A stretch of 64,000 nt of DNA from Nocardioides astragali (GTDB lineage Bacteria; Actinomycetota; Actinomycetes; Propionibacteriales; Nocardioidaceae), in the NCBI RefSeq assembly GCF_024436375.1, contig NZ_JAFMZM010000003.1, positions 143,627 to 207,626 on the forward strand, in the 5' to 3' direction. Positions within the stretch are counted from its first letter, which is position 1, and every line of letters begins with the position of its first letter. Positions 25,087-34,365 of the stretch are shown here, piece after piece. Both the position numbers and the translations under genes were made by a program. The notes under the pieces are model-generated. The model searched no databases. It was not told the origin of the DNA and saw nothing but the letters and a program-made list of their open reading frames with translations.

Positions 25087-25785
25087 ATGCGAGTCGTGGT
25101 CCTCACCGGCGCCGGGATCTCCGCCGAGAGCGGGCTGTCCACCTTCCGCGACTCCGACGGCCTGTGGGAGGGCCACGACCCGATGCAGGTGGCGACCCCC
25201 GAGGCGTACGCCGACGACCCCGGCCTCGTGCAGCGCTTCTACGACGACCGGCGCGCCGCCCTGTCGCGGGTCGAGCCCAACGCGGCCCACCACGCGCTCG
25301 CGCGGCTCGAAGAGGCGCTCGGCGACGACCTGCTGGTCGTCACCCAGAACGTCGACGACCTCCACGAGCGCGCGGGCTCGCGGCGGGTCCACCACATCCA
25401 CGGGAGGTTGCGGTCGGCCTGGTGCACGACCTGCGACGTCCGGCACGAATGGGACGCTCCGCTGGCCGATGGCCCACCGTGCCCCGGCTGCGGTGTGTCG
25501 ACGCTGCGGCCCGACATCGTCTGGTTCGGCGAGGTCCCCTACGGCATGGCCCTCGTGGAGCAAGCCCTGTGGCACTGCGACCTGTTCGTGTCCGTCGGCA
25601 CGTCGGGTGTCGTCTACCCGGCAGCCGCATTCGTGCACTGGGCCCGCGGCGCGACACTCGAGCTCAACCTCGAGCCCAGCGCGGGTGCCACTGACTTCGC
25701 CGAGTCCCGTCAGGGACCGGCGACGCGGCTCGTGCCGGGCTGGGTGGACGAGCTCCTGCGGGACGGGTCGCGGACCTCGCCCTGA
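25087..25785 (+). CDS. cobB: Sir2-family NAD-dependent protein deacylase (CobB-like)
   Basis: 232 residues. Sirtuin motifs in order: VVVLTGAGISAESGLSTFRDSDGLW (NAD site), the FYDDRR segment with Tyr and Arg spaced as in class III desuccinylases, VVTQNVDDLHERAGS, catalytic His in VHHIHGRL, a zinc ribbon CTTCDVRHEW...PCPGCG, LRPDIVWFGE and SVGTSGVVYPA. It removes acyl groups from lysines, consuming NAD and producing nicotinamide and O-acyl-ADP-ribose. Its position after nrtR fits an NAD-responsive unit. The 3' end overlaps the convergent histidine kinase gene by 76 bases. Confidence 0.93.
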   Translation: MRVVVLTGAGISAESGLSTFRDSDGLWEGHDPMQVATPEAYADDPGLVQRFYDDRRAALSRVEPNAAHHALARLEEALGDDLLVVTQNVDDLHERAGSRRVHHIHGRLRSAWCTTCDVRHEWDAPLADGPPCPGCGVSTLRPDIVWFGEVPYGMALVEQALWHCDLFVSVGTSGVVYPAAAFVHWARGATLELNLEPSAGATDFAESRQGPATRLVPGWVDELLRDGSRTSP

Positions 25786-27566
25786 GGCATCGGCGGGAAG
25801 TGCAGCCGGATGCACGTGCCGCGCCCGAGGCGTGACTCGACCTCCACGCTGCCGCCGTGGCGCTGCATGATCTCGCGCACGATCCCCAGCCCCAGGCCCG
25901 TGCCGGGGCGACGCAGCGCCTCCTCGTTGGTCGACCGGAACAGCGGCAGGAAGAGACGGTCCTGGTCCGCCTGGGAGATGCCGATCCCCTCGTCCTTGCA
26001 GCCGAAGGTGATGCTGCCGTCGAGCCCGCGCTCGACCCCCAGCCAGATCTCGTCGCCGGGGTTGGAGTACTTCACGGCGTTGTCGACCAGGTTGATGATC
26101 GCGCTCGCGATCTCGCGGGCGTCGGCGTAGACCATCGCCGGGTGGGTCTCGCCGACGAGGTGCAGGGTGATGCTGGCCTTCTCGGCGACGGCCGTCATGG
26201 ATGCCAGGGTCTCGTCGACGATGGGGACGAGATCGATGCGCTCCATCATCGGAGGGTGTTGCGGGTCGCTGACGCGCGACAGCATCGCGAGCCCCTCCAG
26301 CAGGTCGCTCAGCCGCTCGGTGCCGCGCAGGATGGCCTGGGCCCGCCGCTGGTCGCGGTCGCCGGCGAACTCGCTGGCCGCCAGGAACTCGGCATTGGCC
26401 GCGATCACCGTCATCGGGTTGTTGATCTCGTGGGTGAGCTCGCGCAGGAACCGGTGCCGGGCCTCCTCGAGCTCGCGCAGCTCCTCGAGCAGGGCACGCT
26501 CGCGCTGGGTGGCGTGCGCGTTGGCGATGGCCCGGCCGAGGTCGTGGCCGAGCTCGAGCGCCGCGACGCCCTCGCCGTCGGTCCACCGTCGCGAGCCGGT
26601 CCGCCGGGCTGCCATGAGCATGCCGAGGACCTCGTCGTCCACACCGACAGGGGCCACCACGACCGCCTCGAACCCGGCGGCCTCGAGGGCCTGGCTGAAC
26701 CAGTCGGCATGGGTGGCGTCGAGCTCCGGGTCGCCCCAGATGCGTGAGGTCTCGATGATCAGCACCCGCTGGTTGGCCCACGCGCGCGCCGCGGCCTCGT
26801 CGAGCGCCTGCCTCACGTCCGGCGCCATGCCGAGGCCGAGGGTGTCGGGGCTCTCGGCGTCCTGGTCGAGGAAGACGTGGATCTCGAGCTCATCGACCGA
26901 CAGCGCCCCGAGCAGCGTCGTACGGGCCTCCCGCAGGAGGTGGTTGACGTCGTGCCGGGCCGGGTTGGACCTCGCCAGGCGCCGCGTGGCCCGGATGATC
27001 CGCATGTGGTCGGCGAACTCCTCACGCTCGACCAGGGTGACCACCGAGCGAAGGGTCAGCGACAGGGCGTCGGAGATCTCCAGCACGCGGTCCTTGTCGG
27101 GTCGCTTCAGGTCCGCAGGCACGTCGAGGTAGAGCAGCGCCCGGAGGTCACCGCGCTCGTCGGCGATCTGCGCGACCAGCATGTCCATCGGGTGCCAGTC
27201 CTCGGGATTGCCGGTGCTGGGGATGTCCGGCACCGCCACGACGCCGTCGATGAGCTCGCGGGTCGAGTCGGAGTAGCTCTCGTCCGGGATCCAGATGAAG
27301 TGCCCGATGCGCTCGCCATCCGCAAACACCATCTGCATGTCGGCCAGGCGGGAGGCAGTGCCGAGGCGCTCGTCAGCGCTGGTCATGTCGCCGTAGATGG
27401 CCACGAACTCCAGCAGGCCCTTGGGCCGGACCACCTCGATCGCGCACACCCGGAAGCCGGCACGGGTGGCGGCGTCGCGCGCCAGGGCGTGCATCAGCGC
27501 CCGAGCACGTGCATCACCCCAGCTCAGGTCGCGCGTCCGGCGCTCCCCTGCCCGCACCTGGTCCAT
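25710..27566 (-). CDS. GAF-domain sensor histidine kinase (orphan)
   Basis: 618 residues from ATG at 27566 with SD GAGGACG; the longer upstream frame is not protein-like. Two GAF-like sensory regions precede the kinase (about 40-200 and 215-365), without membrane segments, so a cytosolic sensor. The dimerisation helix has the phosphoacceptor His in RFLRELTHEINNPM at about 377, and the ATPase has the N box INLVDNAVKYSN, G1 CKDEGIGIS and G2 GTGLGLGIV. No response regulator gene is adjacent. The signal is unknown. Its C-terminal coding end runs antisense into the sirtuin gene. Confidence 0.9.
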   Translation of the reverse strand: MDQVRAGERRTRDLSWGDARARALMHALARDAATRAGFRVCAIEVVRPKGLLEFVAIYGDMTSADERLGTASRLADMQMVFADGERIGHFIWIPDESYSDSTRELIDGVVAVPDIPSTGNPEDWHPMDMLVAQIADERGDLRALLYLDVPADLKRPDKDRVLEISDALSLTLRSVVTLVEREEFADHMRIIRATRRLARSNPARHDVNHLLREARTTLLGALSVDELEIHVFLDQDAESPDTLGLGMAPDVRQALDEAAARAWANQRVLIIETSRIWGDPELDATHADWFSQALEAAGFEAVVVAPVGVDDEVLGMLMAARRTGSRRWTDGEGVAALELGHDLGRAIANAHATQRERALLEELRELEEARHRFLRELTHEINNPMTVIAANAEFLAASEFAGDRDQRRAQAILRGTERLSDLLEGLAMLSRVSDPQHPPMMERIDLVPIVDETLASMTAVAEKASITLHLVGETHPAMVYADAREIASAIINLVDNAVKYSNPGDEIWLGVERGLDGSITFGCKDEGIGISQADQDRLFLPLFRSTNEEALRRPGTGLGLGIVREIMQRHGGSVEVESRLGRGTCIRLHFPPMPQGEVRDPSRRSSSTQPGTSRVAGP

Positions 27567-27626
27567 GGGCTTTCGTCCTCCCCGCCATGTGGATCGTAAG
27601 CGTGGGGATGGACTTCCGGGAGATCT

Positions 27627-27653
27627 TCCACAGGACTTGGTCGTTGCTGTGGA
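27627..27653 (-). terminator. hairpin downstream of the M15 peptidase gene
   Basis: TCCACAG (27627-27633) pairs with CTGTGGA (27647-27653) across a 13-base loop, 12 bases past the peptidase stop on the minus strand. There is no clear T-tract. It is a weak intrinsic terminator candidate in a 98-base gap. Confidence 0.3.
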
Positions 27654-27664
27654 GGAACTGTTGA

Positions 27665-28519
27665 CTACAACCCGTTCTGGCTGAAGTGCATGTAGTCCCT
27701 GGAGTGACGCCAGGCACCGCCCCATTCCCAGCCGATCCGGGCGAAGGCGCGGACGACGGGACCGTCGGCGGTGACCATGCCCGCACGGACGCGGGGGCGG
27801 TCGAGGTAGGCCGACGCCAGCTCGGGCAGCACGACCGGCCCCTTCGCGTACGGGTTCTGGAACGAGTTGAGGTCGATGGCCAGCCCGTAGGCGTGCTGGG
27901 AGAAGTACGTCGCCCCGGTGGACGGGCGACACACGAACGAGCCCGTCCCGTTGCCGTCCCCGGTGCTCGGTGCGTCGGGGTCGTAGGCGCGGACGATGCC
28001 GACCTGCTCCTGCGGGAAGCGCGTGCGGTAGAGCACCCCGAAGACCTCCACGATGTCGTCGGCCACCGTGCGGTGCACCAGCAGCTCACCTGTGTGGCGT
28101 TCGCCGTCGAAGCCCCAGAAGGCCAACCGCACCCAAGCCAGGTCCGTGGCGGCGACGGGACACCCCGGCTTCCAGCTGGAGCGCCGGATGACGTGCCGCG
28201 GGGCGGGTGAGACCACCGTGCTCGCGTAGCCGCGTCCCGGCAGCATGCGTACGTCGTCGGGCAGGGTCCAGCGACGGTGGCGCATCACCGGCGGGGTCGG
28301 TCGCACCACGCCGTAGCCGGTGGCCGGGTCCTCGGGCAGCACGCGCGTGCCGAGCCAGGGCGGCGGGACGCTGCCGAACCCCGTGGCCGCCTCGTCCTGC
28401 GTGCCGTCCACGCTGGGCGGAGCCTCGACCCGGACGCGCTCGGCGACGACCGGCACCGGCACCGCGGCGACCGTGAGGACCACCTGGACCAGGGCGGCGA
28501 GCAACCCGTTGACCGACAC
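27665..28519 (-). CDS. M15-family (D-Ala-D-Ala carboxypeptidase-like) metallopeptidase, exported
   Basis: About 284 residues. A hydrophobic N-terminus (LLAALVQVVLTVAAVPVPVVA) serves as signal or anchor. The peptidase M15/VanY-like core has the zinc motif YFSQHAYGLAIDLN (HxxGxAxD) and a C-terminal WRHSRDYMHFS, whose His completes the metal site. Family members cleave D-alanyl peptide bonds in peptidoglycan. Of two adjacent GTG codons (28522 and 28519), the second is 6 bases from a TACGGT box on the minus strand, the spacing seen at other leaderless genes, so it is preferred. The gene is divergent from an acyl-CoA dehydrogenase. Confidence 0.8.
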   Translation of the reverse strand: MSVNGLLAALVQVVLTVAAVPVPVVAERVRVEAPPSVDGTQDEAATGFGSVPPPWLGTRVLPEDPATGYGVVRPTPPVMRHRRWTLPDDVRMLPGRGYASTVVSPAPRHVIRRSSWKPGCPVAATDLAWVRLAFWGFDGERHTGELLVHRTVADDIVEVFGVLYRTRFPQEQVGIVRAYDPDAPSTGDGNGTGSFVCRPSTGATYFSQHAYGLAIDLNSFQNPYAKGPVVLPELASAYLDRPRVRAGMVTADGPVVRAFARIGWEWGGAWRHSRDYMHFSQNGL

Positions 28520-28613
28520 CACCTCACCGTACGTGGGCGTGACCCGCCACCGTCCAGGCGTCCGAGGTCAGGATCACTCCCCGCGCCAGGTGACTCGCGG
28601 GTAACATGGCCGC

Positions 28614-29759
28614 ATGAAGCGAGAGATCTACGACGAGGACCACGAGGCCTTCCGCGCCTCGGTCAGGCAGTTCCTGGACCGCGAGGTCACCCCGCAGCTC
28701 GAGACGTACGCCGCCAACCACGGCCTCGACCGCGACTTCTGGCTCGCGGCCGGCAAGCAGGGCTTCCTCGGACTGGAGATCCCCGAGGAGTACGGCGGCT
28801 CCGAGGCCGGCGACTACCGCTTCAACGCCGTGCTGACCGAGGAGCTGGCCAAGGTCAACATGACCCTGCCCAGCTGCGTCGGCATCCACGCCGACATCAC
28901 CGTGCCCTACCTGGTGCACCTCACCAACGACGAGCAGAAGGCGCGCTGGCTGCCGGGCGCCGCGACCGGCGAGATCGTCACCGCCATCGGCATGACCGAG
29001 CCGGGCGGCGGGTCCGACCTCGCCAACCTGAAGACCACGGCGGTCCGTGACGGCGACGGCTGGGTCATCAACGGCTCCAAGACCTTCATCACCAACGGCG
29101 GGTCGGCCGACCTCGTGCTCGTCGCGGCCCGCACCAGCCCGGAGAAGAAGGCCAAGGGCATCTCGCTCTTCGCCGTCGACACCACGCTCGAGGGCTTCAG
29201 CGTCGGGCGGGTGCTCGACAAGGTGGGCCAGGACGAGTCCGACACCGCCGAGCTGGCCTTCGAGAACGTCCGGGTCTCCGACGACGACCTCGTCGGCCCG
29301 CTCGACACCGGCTTCATCTCGATGATGCAGTTCCTGCCGCAGGAGCGACTCGGCTCCGCCATCACCAACCTCGCGCACGCCAAGCAGATCCTCGTGGAGA
29401 CGGTCCAGTACGCCAAGGACCGGCAGGCCTTCGGTCAGCCGATCGGCTCCTTCCAGAACACCCAGTTCCTCCTCGCCGACCTGGTGACCCGCATCGACGT
29501 GACCGAGGCCTTCGTCGACCAGTGCGTGATCGCCCACACCAAGAAGGAGCTGACGCCGGTCGACGCGGCGAAGGCGAAGTGGTGGACCTCGCAGGTCCAG
29601 AACGACGTGCTCGACCACTGCGTACAGGTCCACGGCGGCTACGGCTACATGAACGAGTACCGCGTCGCCCGCGCCTGGCGCGACGCCCGGGTCACCAAGA
29701 TCTGGGCGGGCTCCAACGAGATCATGAAGATGCTGATCGGGCGCGACCTGGGCCTGTGA
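28614..29759 (+). CDS. acyl-CoA dehydrogenase
   Basis: 381 residues, standard length. Motifs: LGLEIPEEYGGSEAGDYRF, GEIVTAIGMTEPGGGSDLANLKTTA (FAD and acyl-CoA binding), the WVINGSKTFITNGGSADL strand, RQAFGQPIGSFQNTQF and QVHGGYGYMNEYRVARAWRDARVTKIWAGSNEIMKMLIGRDL. These place it with short/branched or long-chain acyl-CoA dehydrogenases. ATG follows TAACAT (28602-28607) by 6 bases. It overlaps the following 2H phosphoesterase gene at TGATG, so the two are cotranscribed although their functions appear unrelated. Confidence 0.93.
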   Translation: MKREIYDEDHEAFRASVRQFLDREVTPQLETYAANHGLDRDFWLAAGKQGFLGLEIPEEYGGSEAGDYRFNAVLTEELAKVNMTLPSCVGIHADITVPYLVHLTNDEQKARWLPGAATGEIVTAIGMTEPGGGSDLANLKTTAVRDGDGWVINGSKTFITNGGSADLVLVAARTSPEKKAKGISLFAVDTTLEGFSVGRVLDKVGQDESDTAELAFENVRVSDDDLVGPLDTGFISMMQFLPQERLGSAITNLAHAKQILVETVQYAKDRQAFGQPIGSFQNTQFLLADLVTRIDVTEAFVDQCVIAHTKKELTPVDAAKAKWWTSQVQNDVLDHCVQVHGGYGYMNEYRVARAWRDARVTKIWAGSNEIMKMLIGRDLGL

Positions 29760-30325
29760 TGACGCGGATGTTCGTCGCGGTCGTCCCGCCACCGGAGGTG
29801 GTGGATCACCTCGACGACTTCCTGTCCGTACGCCGTGAGGCGGCGGGCTTCCGCTGGTCGGTCCCCGAGCAGTGGCACGTGACGCTGGCGTTCTCCGCCG
29901 CGGTGCCCGACCGCAGCGTGGAGGACCTCGGCGAGCGGCTCGCCCGGGCCGGGGGCCGGCGACGACCGTTCGAGCTGCGAGTGGCCGGCGGTGGCGCGTT
30001 CCCCCACGCCGACCGGGCTCGCGTCCTCGTCGCCCGGCTCGGGGCCGACGACGAGGCGGCGACCGAGCTCGAGCACCTCGCGGCCGGGTGCCGCCGTGCG
30101 ATGTCGCGCGCGGGCGCGCGCGTCGACGGCCAACGCTTCCGTCCCCATCTCACGCTCGCTCGCCTCGGTCACCCCGACAACGTCACGTCGTGGGTCCGGT
30201 TGCTCGACGCCTACGAGGGTCCTGCCTGGCGCGTCGACGAGGTGAGCCTGGTCGCCTCGCACCTCGGGGAGGGGCCGCGCCGACGTCCGCGGCACGAGGT
30301 CGTGGCGTCGTACCCGCTGGGTTGA
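29759..30325 (+). CDS. thpR: RNA 2',3'-cyclic phosphodiesterase (ThpR/LigT, 2H family)
   Basis: 188 residues. Two HxTx catalytic motifs are present: WHVTLAF at about residue 38 and RPHLTLARL at about 128, with the FVAVVPPPEV strand at the start typical of LigT. The family opens 2',3'-cyclic phosphate RNA ends to 2'-phosphates. Its chemistry is close to the end-healing of the Pnkp/Hen1 island about 7 kb upstream, but an operonic link exists only with the acyl-CoA dehydrogenase. The ATG overlaps the preceding stop (TGATG). Confidence 0.88.
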   Translation: MTRMFVAVVPPPEVVDHLDDFLSVRREAAGFRWSVPEQWHVTLAFSAAVPDRSVEDLGERLARAGGRRRPFELRVAGGGAFPHADRARVLVARLGADDEAATELEHLAAGCRRAMSRAGARVDGQRFRPHLTLARLGHPDNVTSWVRLLDAYEGPAWRVDEVSLVASHLGEGPRRRPRHEVVASYPLG

Positions 30326-30377
30326 GCGCAGCCTCACCTTCGTTGCACGGCGTACGACGCGCGGCGAGGATCGAGGT

Positions 30378-31112
30378 GTGAGCATGGAAATTGGGACGGA
30401 CGACGCACCCCAGCACTGGCACGACGACGTCGGGGACGACGTCAGCGGCCGCCTCAACTGGCTGCGGGCCGGAGTGCTCGGCGCCAACGACGGCATCGTG
30501 TCGACGGCCGGGGTCGTCATGGGTGTCGCCGGAGCGACCGACGACAGCGGCGCCATCCTCATCGCCGGCATCGCCGCACTGACGGCGGGAGCACTGAGCA
30601 TGGGCGCCGGCGAGTACGTCTCGGTCAGCACCCAGCGCGACTCGGAGCGCTCGATCCTCGCGATGGAGCAGGTCGAGCTCGAGCAGATGCCGGAGACGGA
30701 GCAGTCCGAGCTGGCCCGGATGTATCGGGACAAGGGGCTGTCGAAGGAGACCGCCGAGAAGGTCGCGGCCGAGCTCACACGCAAGGACGCGCTCCGCGCG
30801 CACGCGGACATCGAGTTCGGCATCGACCCCGACGCGCTCACCAACCCGTGGCAGGCCGCGTTCGCGTCGATGGTCGCCTTCACCCTCGGTGCGCTGCTCC
30901 CGCTCCTGGTGGTCGCCTTCGTGCCCGACGGCGCCCGCGTCGCCACCACGGTCGTCACGGTGGCGCTCGCGCTGGCCGGGGCCGGCGCGGTCAGCGCCAA
31001 GCTGGGCTACAGCCCGCGGCTGCCGGCCATGGTGCGCAACGTCTCCGGCGGCCTGCTCGCGATGGGCGTGACCTACGTCATCGGCATGCTCGCCGGTACG
31101 CACCTCGGCTGA
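30378..31112 (+). CDS. VIT1/CCC1-family metal (iron/manganese) transporter
   Basis: 244 residues. The N-terminal segment GRLNWLRAGVLGANDGIVSTAGVVMGVAGAT and the TM2 motif LSMGAGEYVSVSTQRDSER are the VIT signatures; a cytosolic charged loop with Glu clusters (MEQVELEQMPETEQSELARMYRDKGL) is the metal-binding region; then three more helices. The family exports Fe2+ or Mn2+ from the cytosol or into compartments. Either the GTG at 30378 (GAGGA at 30366) or the ATG at 30384 (GAGG at 30373) may be the start. Convergent with pntB across a long palindrome. Confidence 0.88.
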   Translation: MSMEIGTDDAPQHWHDDVGDDVSGRLNWLRAGVLGANDGIVSTAGVVMGVAGATDDSGAILIAGIAALTAGALSMGAGEYVSVSTQRDSERSILAMEQVELEQMPETEQSELARMYRDKGLSKETAEKVAAELTRKDALRAHADIEFGIDPDALTNPWQAAFASMVAFTLGALLPLLVVAFVPDGARVATTVVTVALALAGAGAVSAKLGYSPRLPAMVRNVSGGLLAMGVTYVIGMLAGTHLG

Positions 31113-31143
31113 GCGCGCCGCGCTCGCTCCCCGGTCTGTTCAC

Positions 31144-31217
31144 CATGGGATGTCGGTGAGCCCGCACTTCCCTGCGTCAATTGACCAGGGGAAGTGCGGG
31201 TCGGTCGACATCCCATG
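31144..31217. terminator. two-stage palindrome between convergent genes (bidirectional terminator)
   Basis: CATGGGATGTCG (31144-31155) pairs with 31206-31217 and CCCGCACTTCCC (31161-31172) with 31189-31200, both perfect 12-bp stems separated by a 5x5 internal loop. The apical loop contains TCAATTGA. It lies between the ends of the transporter and pntB, so it could stop both transcripts. Its length and symmetry also suit a dispersed repeat. Confidence 0.65.
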
Positions 31218-31231
31218 ATGAAGCGGCAGCC

Positions 31232-32686
31232 TCAGCCGAGGGCCGCCACGATCTCGTTGACCTTGTCCTTGGCGTCACCGAAGAGCATCTGGGTGTTGTC
31301 CTTGAAGAACAGCGGGTTCTGCACGCCTGCGTAGCCGGTCGCCATGGAGCGCTTGAACACGACGACGTCCTTGGCGTTCCAGACCTCCAGCACCGGCATC
31401 CCCGCGATGGGCGAGCCCGGCTCCTCCAGCGCGGCGGGGTTGACCGTGTCGTTGGCGCCGATCACGAGTACGACGTCGGTGTCGGGGAAGTCGTCGTTGA
31501 CCTCGTCCATCTCGAGCACGATGTCGTACGGCACCTTGGCCTCGGCGAGCAGCACGTTCATGTGGCCGGGCAGCCGGCCGGCGACGGGGTGGATGCCGAA
31601 TCGAACCTCGACGCCCTTGTCGCGCAGCTTCTTGGTCATCTCCGCGACCGGGTACTGCGCCTGCGCGACGGCCATGCCGTAGCCAGGCGTGATCACGACC
31701 GACGACGCGTGGGCGAGGAGCTCGGCGACCTCGTCGGCCTGGATCTCGCGGTGCTCGCCGTAGTCGCGGTCCTCCCCGCTCACCGCACCGTCGGAGCCGA
31801 ACCCACCGGCGATGACGCTGACGAAGGACCGGTTCATGGCCTTGCACATGATGTAGCTCAGGATCGCACCGGAGGAGCCGACCAGGGACCCGACGATGAT
31901 GAGCAGGTCGTTGCTCAGCATGAAGCCGGCGGCCGCCGCGGCCCAGCCGGAGTAGGAGTTGAGCATCGAGACCACGACCGGCATGTCGCCGCCGCCGATG
32001 GCCGCCACGAGGTGGAAGCCGAGCAGCAGCGCGAGCGCGGTCATGGCGATCAGCGGCACCAGGCCGAGGTCACCCTCGACCGGGACGAACCACGCCAGCA
32101 GCAACGCCGAGGTGACGAGGATCCCGAGGTTGAGCAGGTGCCGGCCGGGGAGCGTCAGCGGCTTCGAGGTCATCTTCGCGCTGAGCTTGAGGTAGGCCAC
32201 GATCGAGCCGGTGAAGGTCACCGCGCCGATGAAGACCCCGAGGAACACCTCGACGTCGTGAATGGTGCCGAGCGAGCCCTCGAGGTGGCCGTCACCGTGG
32301 TTCGCCTCGAGGTAGGAGTTGAAGCCGACCAGCACCGCTGCGATGCCGACGAAGCTGTGCAGCATCGCCACCAGCTCGGGCATGCCGGTCATCTCGACCG
32401 TACGGGCCCGCCGGGCGCCGATGACGGCGCCGATCGCCATGGCCACCACGATCAGCACCAGGGTCACGGCGAGCGGGCGCTGGTCGCCGTACTGGCTGTT
32501 GCGCGCCGCCAGGACGAGGGTGGCACCGAGTGCGAGCGCCATGCCGGCCATGCCGAAGGTGTTGCCGCGGCGCGCGGTCTCGTGCTTGGACAGTCCCGCC
32601 AGGGCGGCGATGAAGAGGATCGCGGCGACGATGTAGGCAGCCTGGATCAGGCCGGGCAGTCGCTCGGAGGTCAGGAAGTCGCTCAT
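31232..32686 (-). CDS. pntB: NAD(P) transhydrogenase subunit beta (PntB)
   Basis: 484 residues. The first ~290 residues hold about eight to nine transmembrane helices (domain II). The C-terminal domain III carries the NADP(H) site: [59 protein letters not shown] and [14 protein letters not shown], then [18 protein letters not shown]. With PntA it uses the proton gradient to drive NADPH formation from NADH. It follows pntA by 9 bases on the minus strand. It ends before the palindrome at 31144-31217. Confidence 0.96.
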   Translation of the reverse strand: MSDFLTSERLPGLIQAAYIVAAILFIAALAGLSKHETARRGNTFGMAGMALALGATLVLAARNSQYGDQRPLAVTLVLIVVAMAIGAVIGARRARTVEMTGMPELVAMLHSFVGIAAVLVGFNSYLEANHGDGHLEGSLGTIHDVEVFLGVFIGAVTFTGSIVAYLKLSAKMTSKPLTLPGRHLLNLGILVTSALLLAWFVPVEGDLGLVPLIAMTALALLLGFHLVAAIGGGDMPVVVSMLNSYSGWAAAAAGFMLSNDLLIIVGSLVGSSGAILSYIMCKAMNRSFVSVIAGGFGSDGAVSGEDRDYGEHREIQADEVAELLAHASSVVITPGYGMAVAQAQYPVAEMTKKLRDKGVEVRFGIHPVAGRLPGHMNVLLAEAKVPYDIVLEMDEVNDDFPDTDVVLVIGANDTVNPAALEEPGSPIAGMPVLEVWNAKDVVVFKRSMATGYAGVQNPLFFKDNTQMLFGDAKDKVNEIVAALG

Positions 32687-32695
32687 GGGCGGGGC

Positions 32696-34225
32696 TCAGT
32701 CCTTCCGGAACATCTGGAGCATGCGTGCGGTCACCAGGAAGCCACCGAAGATGTTGATGCTCGCGACGAGCACGGCGACCAGGGCCAGGATCGTGACGGC
32801 GAGGTTGTCGCTGCCGACCTGCAGGATCCCGCCGACCAGGATGATCCCGGAGATGGCGTTGGTCTCGCTCATGAGCGGTGTGTGCAAGGCGTGCGCGACG
32901 TTGGAGATGACGTAGTAGCCCACGAAGATCGCCAGCGCGAAGACGGTGAAGTGCCCCAGGAAGCTCGGCGGTGAGTACGCCGCGGCGAGCGCGAAGAGGA
33001 CGGCCGCGAGCGCTGCTGCGAAGAGCTTGCGCCGTGGGTCGACCGGCTTCTTCTCCACCGGTTCGGGCCGGGCGGCCGGAGCGGCGGCGGCCGGGGCAGC
33101 ACTGACCTGCACGGGCGGGGGCGGCCACATCGTGCTGCCGTCGCGGGAGACGGTGATCCCGCGCTGGACCACGTCGTCCATGTCGAGCGTGAGCTGCCCG
33201 TCCTTCTCGGGCGTGAGCAGCTTGAGCAGGTTGACGATGTTGGTGCCGTAGAGCTGGCTGGTCTGGGCGGCCAGGCGGCCGGCGAGGTCGGTGTAGCCGA
33301 GGACGGTGACGCCGTTGTCGGTCACGATCCGCTCGTCCTTGACCGTGGCCGCGACGTTGCCGCCGTTGGCGGCGGCCATGTCGACGATGACCGAGCCGGG
33401 TCGCATCGCCGCGACGGTCTCGGCCCGCACCAGCTGCGGAGCGGGGCGGCCGGGGATGAGGGCGGTGGTGATGACGATGTCGGCGGCGCGCGCCTCCTCG
33501 TCGTACATCGCCGCGGTCGCGGCCTCCTGCTCGGCGGTCATCTCCTTGGCGTAGCCGTCGGAGGAGACCTCCTGCTCCATCTCCACGGTCACGAACTCCG
33601 CACCCATGGACTCGACCTGCTCGGCCACCTCGGGGCGTACGTCGAAGGCGCGCACGATCGCGCCCAGGGAGCCGGCCGCACCGATCGCCGCCAGGCCGGC
33701 GACACCGGCGCCGACGACGAAGACCCGGGCCGGCGGCACCTTGCCGGCGGCAGTGACCTGGCCGGTGAAGAGGCGCCCGAACTCGTGGGCGGCCTCGATC
33801 ACGGCGCGGTAGCCGGCGACGTTGGCCATCGAGGACAGCACGTCCATCGACTGCGCGCGCGAGATGCGGGGGACGGCGTCCATCGCCAGCGCGGTGACTC
33901 CCGCGGCGCTGAGCCGCTCGACCAGCTCAGGGCTGCGGGCCGGAGCCAGGAGGGCGATGACCGTGGCGCCGGGGCGCAGCCGCGCGATCTCGTCGTCGGT
34001 GGGAGCGTTGACCTTCACCACCACGTCGCTCGACCAGACGTCGTCGGCGGGACCGACCCTCACCCCGGCATCGGTGTAGGCGGTGTCCGGCTGGTCGGCC
34101 GCCACTCCGGCGCCCTGCTCCACGACGACGTCGTACCCGAGCGCGGCCAGCTGCGACGCGGTCTTCGCCGTGGCGGCGACGAGCGTCTCGCCGGGTCGGG
34201 ACTCACGTGGGATGCCGATGCGCAC
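32696..34225 (-). CDS. pntA: NAD(P) transhydrogenase subunit alpha (PntA)
   Basis: 509 residues, single-chain alpha form. The NAD(H)-binding domain I comprises [45 protein letters not shown] and [30 protein letters not shown] (GxGxxG). An Ala/Pro-rich linker (about 370-400) leads to three to four C-terminal membrane helices including [18 protein letters not shown]. The GTG at 34225 has SD AGGAGG at good spacing. First gene of pntAB. The NAD(P) balancing role fits with the NAD module upstream, but the two are not linked transcriptionally. Confidence 0.96.
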   Translation of the reverse strand: MRIGIPRESRPGETLVAATAKTASQLAALGYDVVVEQGAGVAADQPDTAYTDAGVRVGPADDVWSSDVVVKVNAPTDDEIARLRPGATVIALLAPARSPELVERLSAAGVTALAMDAVPRISRAQSMDVLSSMANVAGYRAVIEAAHEFGRLFTGQVTAAGKVPPARVFVVGAGVAGLAAIGAAGSLGAIVRAFDVRPEVAEQVESMGAEFVTVEMEQEVSSDGYAKEMTAEQEAATAAMYDEEARAADIVITTALIPGRPAPQLVRAETVAAMRPGSVIVDMAAANGGNVAATVKDERIVTDNGVTVLGYTDLAGRLAAQTSQLYGTNIVNLLKLLTPEKDGQLTLDMDDVVQRGITVSRDGSTMWPPPPVQVSAAPAAAAPAARPEPVEKKPVDPRRKLFAAALAAVLFALAAAYSPPSFLGHFTVFALAIFVGYYVISNVAHALHTPLMSETNAISGIILVGGILQVGSDNLAVTILALVAVLVASINIFGGFLVTARMLQMFRKD

Positions 34226-34365
34226 TGCTGCCTCCTGGTGGGGGCCGGGGAATCTGGACGGGACCTCAAGGCGTGCGGGCCCGGCTCAACGTACCGAAGT
34301 CCCGTCCGGCACCGCCGACGTCTCAGGTGAGGTGGGTCACGTGTCGGCCGCGTCGAGCCCCGCGC

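Noticed and set aside
30378-30384. Two competing starts of the VIT1-like gene as an unusual dual-start
   Set aside because: Both have plausible ribosome binding sites and differ by two residues only; nothing suggests regulation.
34226-34365. Possible small gene between pntA and the nucleotidyltransferase
   Set aside because: Only fragments of overlapping frames are present, without a start site or conserved composition.
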